DNA of 64,000 nucleotides from Rhizobium sp. TH135 (GTDB lineage: Bacteria > Pseudomonadota > Alphaproteobacteria > Rhizobiales > Rhizobiaceae): contig NZ_PKRP01000008.1 in assembly GCF_002855515.1 (NCBI RefSeq), forward strand, positions 1-64,000. Direction: 5' to 3'. Both the position numbers and the translations under genes were made by a program. This document shows positions 1 to 9,044 of this stretch, piece by piece. Numbering within the stretch: the stretch's first letter is position 1; each line of letters begins with the position of its first letter. The notes beneath the pieces were generated by a model. That model was not told the DNA's origin, ran no database searches, and saw only the letters and a program-made list of their open reading frames with translations.

Positions 1-212
1 TGATGGACTTCGTTGAATTGGTAGAAAAGGCGCTCGGCCAGCCGGCGATCCGCCACATGCTGCCGATGCAGAAGGGCGACGTGCCGCGCACCTATGCTGC
101 CCCGGATCTCCTGCAGGCGTTGACCGGGTACATGCCGACCACGAAGCTCGAAGACGGCGTGAAGGCCTTCGTCGAATGGTATCTCGAGGCCCGCCCCGAA
201 CTGCGGGGCTGA
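1..212 (+). CDS. UDP-glucuronate 4-epimerase, C-terminal end (partial)
   Basis: Only about the last 70 residues of an extended SDR (NAD-dependent sugar epimerase) are inside the window; the reading frame is open at base 1. The tail carries the pattern [14 protein letters not shown] followed by a short stretch, then [19 protein letters not shown], the usual end of UDP-glucuronate 4-epimerases. Such enzymes convert UDP-GlcA to UDP-GalA in the cytoplasm for LPS core, O-antigen or capsule. The methionine at base 3 is internal, not a start. Its position just before a polysaccharide cluster fits. Family assignment rests on the C-terminus alone. Confidence 0.75.
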   Translation, partial: MDFVELVEKALGQPAIRHMLPMQKGDVPRTYAAPDLLQALTGYMPTTKLEDGVKAFVEWYLEARPELRG

Positions 213-272
213 ACCTATGGACTCGCCGATCGTCTGAGCCTCGACTTTGCGCGCCGTTTGCCGCTGGTCACT

Positions 273-301
273 TTGACCTCATCGGTCGCTTAGGATACTG
301 C
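273..301 (+). promoter_or_regulatory. Possible promoter of the cysD-cysNC-cysQ operon
   Basis: TTGACC at 273-278 is followed 17 bases later by TACTGC (296-301). The -35 box fits the rhizobial CTTGAC type but the -10 box is weak. It lies 35 bases before the TTG start of cysD, after the epimerase stop. This is pattern matching only. Confidence 0.3.
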
Positions 302-335
302 GTGCAACTGATATCTCGTCACAAGGAGAATTGAA

Positions 336-1238
336 TTGGCTGGCTCTACACATTTGGACCGACTTGAGGCTGAGGCAATTCACATTTTTCGCGAAGTAGC
401 TGCGACCTGCAAGAAACCTGTGATGTTGTACTCGGTGGGTAAGGATTCTTCCGTCCTTACTCATATTGCGTTCAAGTCTTTCTATCCCGCGCCACCGCCC
501 TTTCCCTTCCTGCATGTGGATACGACATGGAAATTTAGGGAAATGATCGAATTTCGCGATCAAATGGCTGACCAACTCGGCTTCGACCTGATCGTTCACA
601 TTAATCCAGATGGCCTGGCCGAGAGAATTGATCCATTCGTGCACGGATCTAGTCACCACACTCATGTTTGGAAAACGCTCGGCCTCCGTCAGGCGCTTGA
701 TCACTACCGTTTCGATGCTGCTTTTGGAGGGGCACGGCGCGATGAGGAGAAGTCCAGAGCTAAGGAGCGGATGCTCTCATTTCGCAACGCGATGCACAAC
801 TGGGACCCCAAAAAACAGCGTCCAGAGATGTGGAAAACCTACAACACGCGGGTGAACGAAGGCGAATCGATTAGAGTCTTTCCGCTCTCGAACTGGACGG
901 AGCTGGATGTCTGGCAGTATATTATGCGGGAGAGCATCCCGATCGTTCCGCTCTACCTTGCCGCTGCCAGGCCGATAGTCGAGCTCAATGGGATGCTCAT
1001 TCTCAAAGACGACGACAGGATGCCTGTCGAGCTCGCCGACCGTGCACAGGAAAGGGTGGTTCGGTTCCGCTCGCTGGGATGTTATCCGCTCACCGCTGCA
1101 GTCGTCTCTTCGGCATCGACCGTCGAGGAGATCGTTCAGGAAATGCTCGTGACCCGTACGTCCGAGCGCGAAGGGCGGATGATCGATAAGGACAGCGCGA
1201 GCTCGATGGAGAAGAAAAAGCGTGAGGGATATTTCTGA
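336..1238 (+). CDS. cysD: Sulfate adenylyltransferase subunit 2 (CysD/NodP type)
   Basis: Small subunit of ATP sulfurylase, which with CysN makes adenosine 5'-phosphosulfate (APS) from ATP and sulfate in the cytoplasm. The 300-residue length is normal. The PP-loop [10 protein letters not shown] lies at about residues 32-41, and typical CysD blocks follow ([37 protein letters not shown]). The start is TTG at 336, preceded by AAGGAGAA at 322-329 with good spacing; no in-frame ATG upstream is better. Its stop overlaps the next start (TGATG), so translation is probably coupled. The neighbouring APS-kinase fusion and a sulfotransferase gene suggest that the APS goes to PAPS for sulfating a polysaccharide, as with NodP, rather than to assimilation. 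That role is inferred. Confidence 0.95.
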   Translation: MAGSTHLDRLEAEAIHIFREVAATCKKPVMLYSVGKDSSVLTHIAFKSFYPAPPPFPFLHVDTTWKFREMIEFRDQMADQLGFDLIVHINPDGLAERIDPFVHGSSHHTHVWKTLGLRQALDHYRFDAAFGGARRDEEKSRAKERMLSFRNAMHNWDPKKQRPEMWKTYNTRVNEGESIRVFPLSNWTELDVWQYIMRESIPIVPLYLAAARPIVELNGMLILKDDDRMPVELADRAQERVVRFRSLGCYPLTAAVVSSASTVEEIVQEMLVTRTSEREGRMIDKDSASSMEKKKREGYF

Positions 1239-3133
1239 TGGGCGCCGGTGACTTGAAATCGGGGCAGCCAGATGTGCAGTCCTTTCTCGCCCAACACGAG
1301 AAGAAGTCGCTTCTCAGATGCCTTGCATGTGGTTCTGTCGATGATGGGAAGTCCACTCTCATTGGACGATTGTTGCATGACAGCAAGTCTCTCTATGAGG
1401 ATCAACTGGCTGTGCTTCAGGATGAGAGCCAGCGATTCGGCACCGCCGGTGGCGAGATCGATTACGCATTATTGCTGGACGGGTTGGAGGCCGAGCGTGA
1501 GCAGGGCATCACGATCGACGTGGCGTACCGCTTCTTCTCAACCGCAAAACGCAAGTTCATTGTCGCCGACACGCCGGGGCATGAAGAGTACACGCGGAAT
1601 ATGGCGACCGGCGCCTCTACGGCGGATCTGGCCATTGTGCTGGTGGACGCACGTCAAGGCATCCTGACCCAGACCCGGCGGCATACCTATATCGCTTCGC
1701 TTCTCGGGATCCGGCACGTGGTCTTAGCCGTGAACAAAATCGACTTGGTAGGGTTTGACGAGGCAAGGTTCGCTGAAATCGCATCGGAGTATCGGCAATT
1801 TACAGAACCTCTGGGGTTCCAATCCATCTGCCCGATACCCGTGTCCGCCCGCCATGGGGACAATGTTACCGTACGATCCATCAACATGCCTTGGTATATC
1901 GGGCCTTCCGTTCTCGAACAGCTCGAGGATGTCGAGGTCGAAGAGCTCTCCGGCGAGGGGCCGTTCCGTTTCCCGGTGCAACTAGTGGTCCGCCCCAACC
2001 TCGATTTTCGCGGCTTTGCGGGGCAAGTCGCCTCGGGTGCAATCCGGGTCGGCGACGAATTGGTCGTGGCAAATTCCGGTCGTCAGTCGAGGGTAAGCGA
2101 AATCGTCACGAAGGACGGGCCTCTCCAAGAGGCGAGAAGCGGTGATGCCGTCACCCTTTTGCTCGAGGACGAAATCGACATATCAAGAGGAAATCTGTTG
2201 GCTGCACCGAGTGATCGCCCGCATGTGGCCGATCAACTGCAGGCACATCTGATCTGGTTCGGCCAAAAGCCCATGATGCCTGGGCGTAGTTATCTGCTGC
2301 GAACCGAGAACGATATGGTTGGCGCCACGATCACCAATCTGAAGTATGAGGTGGACGTCAACAGCTTCGCTCACGATGCCGCTAAGCTCCTTGAGACGAA
2401 CGGTATCGCCGTTTGCAATTTCTCACTTCAGCGGCCTATTGCATTCGACGCTTATAAACAGAATAGATCGACCGGTAATTTCATCTTGCTGGATCGGTTC
2501 ACTAACGAGACCGTTGGTGCAGGTCTCATCGACTTCCCGCTTCGTCGGGCGTCAAATGTCCACTGGCAACGCACAAGTCTCGGGAAGAAGGAACGTGCCG
2601 AGATCAAGGTGCAAAGTCCAGCAGTGTTGTGGTTCACCGGTCTATCGGGGTCTGGCAAGTCGACCATCGCGAACCGGGTCGAAGCCATGCTTCACGCGGA
2701 GGGGCGGCACACCTATTTGCTCGACGGGGATAATGTCCGCCATGGCCTCAATCGCGATCTCGGGTTCACCGCCGAAGACCGTGTCGAGAATATTCGTCGG
2801 GTCGCGGAGGTTGCGAAACTGATGGCCGACGCTGGCCTGATCGTGCTCGTAGCGTTCATCTCGCCGTTCGCGGCAGAGCGCCGGCTGGCAAGAGACCTGA
2901 TGGACGAAGGGGAATTCCTCGAGGTTTTCGTTGATACGCCCATCGACGAATGTGCCCGTCGTGATCCGAAAGGCCTCTACAAGAAGGCTCAGGCCGGTGA
3001 AATCAAGAATTTCACGGGTATCAGTTCTCCCTACGAGGCGCCCGAACGGCCCGACATACACGTTCGCACGGTTGGCCGGAAGGTCGACGAGATTGCGCTT
3101 GAGATCGTCGAATTCCTGGCGGGGAGAGACTGA
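1238..3133 (+). CDS. cysNC: Bifunctional sulfate adenylyltransferase subunit 1 / APS kinase (CysN-CysC fusion, NodQ type)
   Basis: 631 residues with two domains. The N-terminal GTPase, like EF-Tu, drives ATP sulfurylase: P-loop [14 protein letters not shown] near residues 32-45, [17 protein letters not shown] near 111, NKID near 166, then beta-barrel domains. The C-terminal APS kinase starts near residue 460 with P-loop [11 protein letters not shown] and [17 protein letters not shown]; it also has the DPKGLYKKA and [11 protein letters not shown] segments of active kinases. With CysD it turns sulfate and two ATP into PAPS. The fusion is the NodQ arrangement. The start codon overlaps the cysD stop and the stop overlaps the cysQ start. 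The gene is intact. Confidence 0.95.
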   Translation: MGAGDLKSGQPDVQSFLAQHEKKSLLRCLACGSVDDGKSTLIGRLLHDSKSLYEDQLAVLQDESQRFGTAGGEIDYALLLDGLEAEREQGITIDVAYRFFSTAKRKFIVADTPGHEEYTRNMATGASTADLAIVLVDARQGILTQTRRHTYIASLLGIRHVVLAVNKIDLVGFDEARFAEIASEYRQFTEPLGFQSICPIPVSARHGDNVTVRSINMPWYIGPSVLEQLEDVEVEELSGEGPFRFPVQLVVRPNLDFRGFAGQVASGAIRVGDELVVANSGRQSRVSEIVTKDGPLQEARSGDAVTLLLEDEIDISRGNLLAAPSDRPHVADQLQAHLIWFGQKPMMPGRSYLLRTENDMVGATITNLKYEVDVNSFAHDAAKLLETNGIAVCNFSLQRPIAFDAYKQNRSTGNFILLDRFTNETVGAGLIDFPLRRASNVHWQRTSLGKKERAEIKVQSPAVLWFTGLSGSGKSTIANRVEAMLHAEGRHTYLLDGDNVRHGLNRDLGFTAEDRVENIRRVAEVAKLMADAGLIVLVAFISPFAAERRLARDLMDEGEFLEVFVDTPIDECARRDPKGLYKKAQAGEIKNFTGISSPYEAPERPDIHVRTVGRKVDEIALEIVEFLAGRD

Positions 3134-3921
3134 TGGATAGCGTGCTGTCGGAAATCGAGCCGCTGGCGATCGCTGCCGGTGCGGCGATCATGGCGATCTA
3201 CGATGACGTGATCCATGTCCATACGAAGGCCGACGCGTCGCCCGTCACGCGGGCTGATGGCGAGGCCGAAGCGATAATCCTGGATGGCCTGCGGCGGTGC
3301 TATCCGGAGATCCCGGTCGTCGCCGAGGAAGAGTGTGCCGCCGGTCGTACACCGGATAACCTCGGGACGCGGTTCTTTCTCGTCGATCCGCTTGACGGAA
3401 CCAAGGAGTTCATCAACCGGAGGGATGAGTTCACCGTCAATATTGCACTCATCGAAGATGGAATCCCTGTGGCAGGCATCGTCTACGCGCCTGCGCTCGG
3501 TGTGATGTATGCCGGGGCAGGGACCTCGGCGACCAAGCGCAGCATTGATGCGCGCCATCCGAAAGAGGGTAAGCCCGCCGAACCTATCGCAGTCCGGCAG
3601 CGGCCTACCAGCCTTGTCGCGGTCGCAAGCCGTTCGCATGCTGACGCCGCGACTGCGGCCTGGCTGGATGAGCACCGTGTCTACGAAACGATCTCGGTCG
3701 GGTCGTCGCTCAAGTTCTGTCTCGTTGCGGAAGGCAGGGCGGACGTGTATCCGAGGCTGGGGCGCACCATGGAGTGGGATACCGCTGCGGGCGACGCCGT
3801 GCTGCGGGCCGCGGGCGGCAACGTGCTCACCCTCGATGGGGTTCCACTCGTTTACGGCAAGCGCAACTTGTCGATGGATGCTGACTTTGCCAATCCGCAC
3901 TTCGTTGCGAGTGCGGATTGA
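3133..3921 (+). CDS. cysQ: 3'(2'),5'-bisphosphate nucleotidase CysQ
   Basis: Member of the lithium-sensitive inositol monophosphatase superfamily. It hydrolyses PAP, the by-product of PAPS-dependent sulfotransfer, to AMP, and may control PAPS levels. 262 residues. Metal-binding motifs are all present: EEE near residue 61-63, DPLDGTKEFI near 86-95, and MEWDTAAGDAVL near 213-224. The start overlaps the stop of cysNC (TGATG). A PAP phosphatase in the same operon as the PAPS enzymes indicates that sulfotransferase product removal is built into the unit. About 80 non-coding bases separate it from the convergent methyltransferase gene. Confidence 0.95.
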   Translation: MDSVLSEIEPLAIAAGAAIMAIYDDVIHVHTKADASPVTRADGEAEAIILDGLRRCYPEIPVVAEEECAAGRTPDNLGTRFFLVDPLDGTKEFINRRDEFTVNIALIEDGIPVAGIVYAPALGVMYAGAGTSATKRSIDARHPKEGKPAEPIAVRQRPTSLVAVASRSHADAATAAWLDEHRVYETISVGSSLKFCLVAEGRADVYPRLGRTMEWDTAAGDAVLRAAGGNVLTLDGVPLVYGKRNLSMDADFANPHFVASAD

Positions 3922-4003
3922 TTGACTTAATCGCTGGGCGAAACGGGTTAGGCCGGGCTGCAGCAATGAACTAAAAAAGAACATTGTTAACCGCGCAGAG
4001 GCT

Positions 4004-4834
4004 CTAGTTTTTGGTCCCCCACCAAGCCGAACCCGCGCGCTCCTTGGCTTTGGTCCCCGCTATGTTCCAGATCTTGTCCAATGAGTTACGATGCAAGCCA
4101 CGAGTGCCAATCCAATGGTTGCACAGCTGCATGTTAAAGTAAGAAGGGTTCGCTAGGAGAAGGGTGGCGAGAAGGTATTGCTCATTGTAAGCGCGCGCTC
4201 TCCAGCTTTCTGGATAGTCGAAAGGCAAGAATATATCATGTATGCCTACCAGCACACCTGCCTGTAGGCGGGGTAGAACCTCCGTAAAGAAGATCGTCAC
4301 ATCTGAATTGGTGAACGATCTATGCGAGCCATCGAAAAATACGGTATCACCTGCCTCAAGTTTTTCGAACAGAGCTAGATCCACCCTTTCCAAGGGGGAT
4401 CTGATGCTCTCGTCGCATAATTTGTCGATCTCAGCGCGCGGACGCGGGTCAATGGAGATTATGCTGACTTTTGCCTTTGCCTGATCGATGCCTGCTCGTG
4501 CATAGATGGTCGAGAAGCCGGAGCCAATCTCCAGGTAGACTTTGTGTGCTCGCGCCGCTGCCCATGCCACGGATAGCCCATCCAGCACCGGCATGAAGCT
4601 GTTATCAAAGTCCAGATTCGGATTTCCCGAATTGTTAAACGCGGCGATCAAAGAATGTAGTTGCGCCATTTCCTTCAAATTCGCTTTGAAGTTAGCTTCA
4701 TTGCTGCCAATCAAGTCGACCAATTGCGGGTGGCCGTTTTGCCCCCATCTTCTTTGGAAATCGTATGCATATTCTAAGTAAACAGCTTGCTGCCCCAACC
4801 TCATCCGATTCAGGTATCTGATAAGGCCCCTCAA
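4004..4834 (-). CDS. Class I SAM-dependent methyltransferase (Methyltransf_24 type)
   Basis: 276 residues. The SAM-binding motif I reads VYLEIGSGFSTIYA near residues 99-112, with an acidic strand-2 end (IISIDPRPR) and a post-motif block GDTVFFDGSHRSFTNSD near 162-178, which is typical of the Methyltransf_24 group. GIHDIFLPFDYP follows. This family is common in O-antigen and capsule clusters, where it methylates sugars or glycan ends; the acceptor here is unknown. It is transcribed against the flanking genes. The 262 bases between its start and the divergent exporter at 5097 must hold both promoters, but no convincing boxes were found there. Confidence 0.75.
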   Translation of the reverse strand: MRGLIRYLNRMRLGQQAVYLEYAYDFQRRWGQNGHPQLVDLIGSNEANFKANLKEMAQLHSLIAAFNNSGNPNLDFDNSFMPVLDGLSVAWAAARAHKVYLEIGSGFSTIYARAGIDQAKAKVSIISIDPRPRAEIDKLCDESIRSPLERVDLALFEKLEAGDTVFFDGSHRSFTNSDVTIFFTEVLPRLQAGVLVGIHDIFLPFDYPESWRARAYNEQYLLATLLLANPSYFNMQLCNHWIGTRGLHRNSLDKIWNIAGTKAKERAGSAWWGTKN

Positions 4835-5096
4835 AATCGTTCTCCTGCTTCGTTTTGACTACTTTATTGGATCGCATCTTTAGCCTTATCGGTTTGCTGG
4901 TTCCGAGTGGGCTCTCTGCAAATTGGCCGCAATGCTTCGTTTTTTGCATCGGACATCATCCAGGGCACTAGGTCAACACGGGACTGCCGCATTTGCTTTG
5001 GGCATGGTCGCTGCTGGGACGTAAATGCCGAGTTGGACGTTGCGCTCCTCATAGTCGATTGCTACTTAGCCGACTCGGCGACCGAAGGGGTATGAA

Positions 5097-6896
5097 GTGA
5101 ACAAGCTGATCAAGAACCTTGCTACCATCCTCGATGCCGGGGAAAGAAGGAGAGCAATCTTAGTTCTGATCACTATGATTGTCGCAGCACTGTTGGAAGT
5201 TGCCGGGGTGGCGAGCATTCTTCCCTTTATCGGGGTGCTGACCGATCCCTCGCTGATCGAGCGGAATGTCTGGCTAGCGTATGCGTATGATGGCTTCGGT
5301 TTCGCCAATCAGCGTGACTTCCTCGTTTTTCTGGGAGCTGTTGTCCTCGTTGCCTTCATCTCCAGCCTCGTGTTCAGAGCATTGACTGTTTACGCGATCC
5401 AGCGCTTCGCACTCATGCGCATTCACTCCATTGGCTTGAGGTTGCTGCGAATTTACATGGGACAACCGTATGAGTTTTTCCTTAACCGCAACAGCTCGAG
5501 CCTCGCCAAGTCGCTACTGTCAGAAGTTGCCACAGTTGCTAGCAGCGTTCTAATGCCGGCGATGCGTGCATTGTCGGGCCTTATAGTGTCTACCGCGATT
5601 GTGGCCGTTTTGATTTTTGTTGAGCCTGCCGCGTCCCTGCTAATCGCGATTGTCTTCGTGAGCAGTTATCTTGCCGTGGACCTTCTTACGCGAAAGCGAG
5701 TTCGCCTCAGCGGGAGATTGAGGGTTCAAGCAAACGATGACCAATACCGGATTGCGTCCGAGGCAATCCAAGGGCTTAAGGAATTACGTGTCTTGGGGCG
5801 CGAGGCCGACTACGTGGAGCGCTTCCGGACGCCTTCCCGGACCTATTCGCGTCACCAAGCAATCATGCTTAGCACTCGGGAGATGCCGTTTTACGTTATA
5901 CAGGCGATTGGCTTCGGTGCGATGCTCTCATTCCTTTTGTGGGGTATTGCAAGGGGTGACGATCTTAGTCGAATGCTACCTCTCATCAGCTTCTTTGCCT
6001 TCGCTGGATATCGATTGCTTCCTGCTTTCCAGGACGTCTATCGCTCGGTCGGACAGGTGCGGTTTGCTCTGCCTGCGCTTGAGCAGCTTGTCAACGACGT
6101 GCTAATGCAATCTGTTTGCGTGGCAGGCAGGCAGGGTACTGTCACGCCTCTATCCTTCGAGCGGGCTCTCAAGTTTGAGCAAGTTTCGTTCCGATACCAA
6201 GGAGCAAAGGAAGACACACTTACCAACTTTAATCTCTCGATTCCGGCGCGGGGGCGGATTGCGTTGGTTGGTTCTACGGGTGCTGGCAAGAGTACCGTCG
6301 CCGACTTGGTGCTGGGACTGCTGTTTTCCACCTCTGGCCAAGTTACTGTTGATGGAATTCCTCTTACTCGCGACAATGTCCGTGCTTGGCAAGAAAACCT
6401 AGGTTACGTTCCGCAACAAATCTATCTATCTGATGACACGGTGACGGCAAACATTGCCTTTGGCGTTCCCGAAAATGAAGTCGATCATGCGAGCGTTGAG
6501 CGCGCCGCCAGGCAAGCACAAATATTCGAATTTGTTGCCGGCTTACCCTCGGGTTTCTCCACAAGAATCGGTGAGAGGGGGGCGCGCTTGTCAGGTGGAC
6601 AGCGACAACGGCTTGGGATAGCGCGGGCGTTATATCGAAATCCAAGTGTCGTGGTGTTTGATGAAGCCACTAGCGCATTAGACAACCAAACGGAGGCCGC
6701 GGTCATGGACGCTATCGAGCAACTCGGTAAGGAAAAGACTGTGCTTCTCGTTGCCCACCGGTTTACGAGTATCGTGTCCTGCGAACTGATTTGCCATATC
6801 AACCAAGGTAGCGTTGCTGGATTCGGCCGTTACGATGAACTACTGGCCAACAGTGACATGTTTCGAGAACTCGCAGAAGGTGCCCGTATGCTATGA
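5097..6896 (+). CDS. ABC transporter, fused membrane and ATPase domains (PglK/MsbA-like glycan exporter)
   Basis: 599 residues: six predicted membrane helices in the first 330 residues, then one nucleotide-binding domain. Walker A is VGSTGAGKST near 391-400, the signature LSGGQRQRLGIARAL near 497-511, Walker B VVVFDEATSALD near 518-529, and the switch histidine is in VAHRFTS. The opening resembles PglK-like flippases, which move lipid-linked oligosaccharides or glycolipids across the inner membrane. The start is GTG at 5097, because the upstream ATG at 5092 meets a stop at once; CGAAGGGG precedes it. As no Wzx-type flippase is visible nearby, this protein may supply that step. The substrate is inferred from context only. 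Confidence 0.85.
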   Translation: MNKLIKNLATILDAGERRRAILVLITMIVAALLEVAGVASILPFIGVLTDPSLIERNVWLAYAYDGFGFANQRDFLVFLGAVVLVAFISSLVFRALTVYAIQRFALMRIHSIGLRLLRIYMGQPYEFFLNRNSSSLAKSLLSEVATVASSVLMPAMRALSGLIVSTAIVAVLIFVEPAASLLIAIVFVSSYLAVDLLTRKRVRLSGRLRVQANDDQYRIASEAIQGLKELRVLGREADYVERFRTPSRTYSRHQAIMLSTREMPFYVIQAIGFGAMLSFLLWGIARGDDLSRMLPLISFFAFAGYRLLPAFQDVYRSVGQVRFALPALEQLVNDVLMQSVCVAGRQGTVTPLSFERALKFEQVSFRYQGAKEDTLTNFNLSIPARGRIALVGSTGAGKSTVADLVLGLLFSTSGQVTVDGIPLTRDNVRAWQENLGYVPQQIYLSDDTVTANIAFGVPENEVDHASVERAARQAQIFEFVAGLPSGFSTRIGERGARLSGGQRQRLGIARALYRNPSVVVFDEATSALDNQTEAAVMDAIEQLGKEKTVLLVAHRFTSIVSCELICHINQGSVAGFGRYDELLANSDMFRELAEGARML

Positions 6897-6941
6897 GGTC
6901 AGCTGGATCTTGACATCAAACTGTTCGATCAAGGACTACGA

Positions 6942-7712
6942 ATGAGAAAAATTACACGGTCGGCTCGGCTCTTAGAAGCCATGAAAAATCTCAAGCCATT
7001 CACAGGTTCGTGGCTTGCTGCGCTGCGTGTTGTGGTGCTTCGGAAACTACGGCCCGACTCACTTTTGAAAGGGAGCTATAGGTCTCAGAAGTTTTTGTTT
7101 AGACGCATTGACTGTAATGCTCTTTTCGAGGTCTTTGGCGACAATGAGTATGGCTTCCTTCAGGCGGACATCATGGGCGCGCAAGCCCCACTCGTTATCG
7201 ATGTAGGCGCCCATATAGGCACATTCGCTCTTTGGACATTGGCGCTCAACCCCCGCGCACAAATCTTAAGTGTCGAAGCCGACCCTCAGACATTTGGCGT
7301 GTTAGAACATAATAGAGCCTTGGCCCGCGGTGCTTGGCATACTATTCATAGGGCCGCGTCAGACAAAAACGGCGAGACACTTTTATTCTCGGACGATGGT
7401 CCCTCAATGAGTCATCGGGTCTCTGCTACAGGTCGAGTTGAAGTACAAAGCATAGCTCTTGAGGCTCTGTTAGATACGGCTGGCCAAGGCCGCGAAATAG
7501 ATGTCTTGAAAATTGACATTGAAGGGGCGGAGGAACTTTTCCTTGCGGGAAAACAAAAGGCCCTGAGTTTTGTGAAGTGCCTAGTCGTCGAGCTGCATCC
7601 CAATCTATGTGACGTCGACCGGGTGGTGGAAACATTGCGCGGCCGTTTTGACAAGATCGACTACGTAGGCGGCCGAAAGTCGAATAAGCCCCTCATTGTA
7701 TGCAGGGATTGA
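6942..7712 (+). CDS. FkbM family SAM-dependent methyltransferase
   Basis: 256 residues with the FkbM signature: SAM motif VIDVGAHIGTFAL near residues 86-98, an acidic SVEADPQTF block, and the family hallmark VLKIDIEGAEELFL near 188-201. FkbM proteins O-methylate sugars or polyketides and are frequent in exopolysaccharide clusters. The acceptor is unknown. It lies 45 bases after the exporter and 6 bases before the sulfotransferase, so the three probably share a transcript. Base composition is lower in GC than that of the glycosyltransferases downstream, suggesting separate acquisition. Confidence 0.85.
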   Translation: MRKITRSARLLEAMKNLKPFTGSWLAALRVVVLRKLRPDSLLKGSYRSQKFLFRRIDCNALFEVFGDNEYGFLQADIMGAQAPLVIDVGAHIGTFALWTLALNPRAQILSVEADPQTFGVLEHNRALARGAWHTIHRAASDKNGETLLFSDDGPSMSHRVSATGRVEVQSIALEALLDTAGQGREIDVLKIDIEGAEELFLAGKQKALSFVKCLVVELHPNLCDVDRVVETLRGRFDKIDYVGGRKSNKPLIVCRD

Positions 7713-7718
7713 ACATAC

Positions 7719-8861
7719 ATGGAAGTTCTGTTGCATATCGGCCAGTCTAAGACCGGCACCTCAGCCATACAGTCGTTTTTGACGCTTAATAAGAGGGCTC
7801 TGAACAGAGCGGATATTGACTTTCCGTCGGTAAATGTTGGTGGATTTGATATTGCTGTTGGTGCCCACAATTTTCTTGCAGATGCGATCGCAGGAAAGTT
7901 GATATATCCGTACGTCACTGCCGACGAGTTCCATAGGCAATTGTTTCACTCGCACGGTGCATACAAAAAGATCATCTTGAGTGGCGAGCATTTTTTCGGC
8001 GGCGAGCCGAGGGTATGGGATTGTGAGGGTGAAGACGACTACTTCGAGAAGTATTCAGGAAAAGTGAGGCGAGCTTCAGAGTTTTTCTCGGGGAAAACGG
8101 TAAGAATTCTAGTTTATTTGCGTCCGCAAGTCGATTGGTTCGAGAGCGCGATCAGCCAAACAATTAGAGTTCAGGGTCTATCGAAACGAAAAACGATTTA
8201 TCGCGACGACGAATCGTTTCTTACGTTAATGGAGCCACTCTTGAAATATAGCCGAATCTTAAAAGTTTGGCGGACGAATTTTCCGACTGCGAAAATAGAG
8301 GTCGTACCCTATATACGCAGTGAATTGATTGGGCAGAATTCAATCACTGATTTCATTCACAGAACTGGTCTAGCCCATCTCTCTGAAGCCTTCGGTTCTC
8401 CTCGTCTTTCCGTGAACGAGTCTGTCACGCGCGAGTTTATAGAAGTCAAAAAAATCCTCGATGGCAGTGTTAAGAGCGTACATCGCGAGCGCACCATAAT
8501 AAAATGTCTCCTTGAGTTGAGTAAGTCGAGTAATTTTAGTTCGCGTTATGTGATATCAGATGGTTTGCGTGATCGTATAATTGACTTTAGCGTCAGGGAA
8601 AATCAGCTGATTTCGGACCAGTTCTTAAGTGGGGGGGAGCTGCCAATCTTCACTACGCGAAGTATGTCGCCACCGGTTCCGTCAAGCGGTGAGATTGAAT
8701 CTGCTTTGGAGGTATTCAAACGAGAATTTAAAAGGCCCAAGTATAGACTCATGGAGTTCGGCTTCGCTGCTCGAGCTAAGCTGAGGACGAAGCTTCCTGC
8801 AGTTCACGGTTTTCTACACGTTTTGAAGAAAAAGAAGCGGGACTTCATGTATTCGCGTTGA
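7719..8861 (+). CDS. PAPS-dependent sulfotransferase-like protein
   Basis: 380 residues. The N-terminus reads LLHIGQSKTGTSAIQSFL (residues 4-21), the 5'-phosphosulfate loop (KTGT) of PAPS sulfotransferases. About residues 127-142 hold RILVYLRPQVDWFES, matching the 3'-phosphate-binding region (R...P...S). The rest is poorly conserved, which fits acceptor variation in this superfamily. It would transfer sulfate from PAPS to a glycan in the cytoplasm. The PAPS-making and PAP-removing genes lie 4 kb upstream, which strongly supports the call. The gene is AT-rich for this window: 8521-8580 has only 22 G+C of 60. Acceptor and regiochemistry cannot be read from sequence. Confidence 0.8.
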   Translation: MEVLLHIGQSKTGTSAIQSFLTLNKRALNRADIDFPSVNVGGFDIAVGAHNFLADAIAGKLIYPYVTADEFHRQLFHSHGAYKKIILSGEHFFGGEPRVWDCEGEDDYFEKYSGKVRRASEFFSGKTVRILVYLRPQVDWFESAISQTIRVQGLSKRKTIYRDDESFLTLMEPLLKYSRILKVWRTNFPTAKIEVVPYIRSELIGQNSITDFIHRTGLAHLSEAFGSPRLSVNESVTREFIEVKKILDGSVKSVHRERTIIKCLLELSKSSNFSSRYVISDGLRDRIIDFSVRENQLISDQFLSGGELPIFTTRSMSPPVPSSGEIESALEVFKREFKRPKYRLMEFGFAARAKLRTKLPAVHGFLHVLKKKKRDFMYSR

Positions 8862-9044
8862 TTTTTATTTTCCAGGTGTCTCTCGCTTCATGCTGGAGCA
8901 GGCAAACGCGGCTATATTTTCATATTTGCGATAGAGTGCAGGGAATTCTCAAATCGGGGCCATCTAAACTCTGTTAGTCTTGACAGGCTCAGTGGTAGTC
9001 CATGCTGCGTTAAGGGGCAAACTATCGCCTGTTAGAATTAGATA

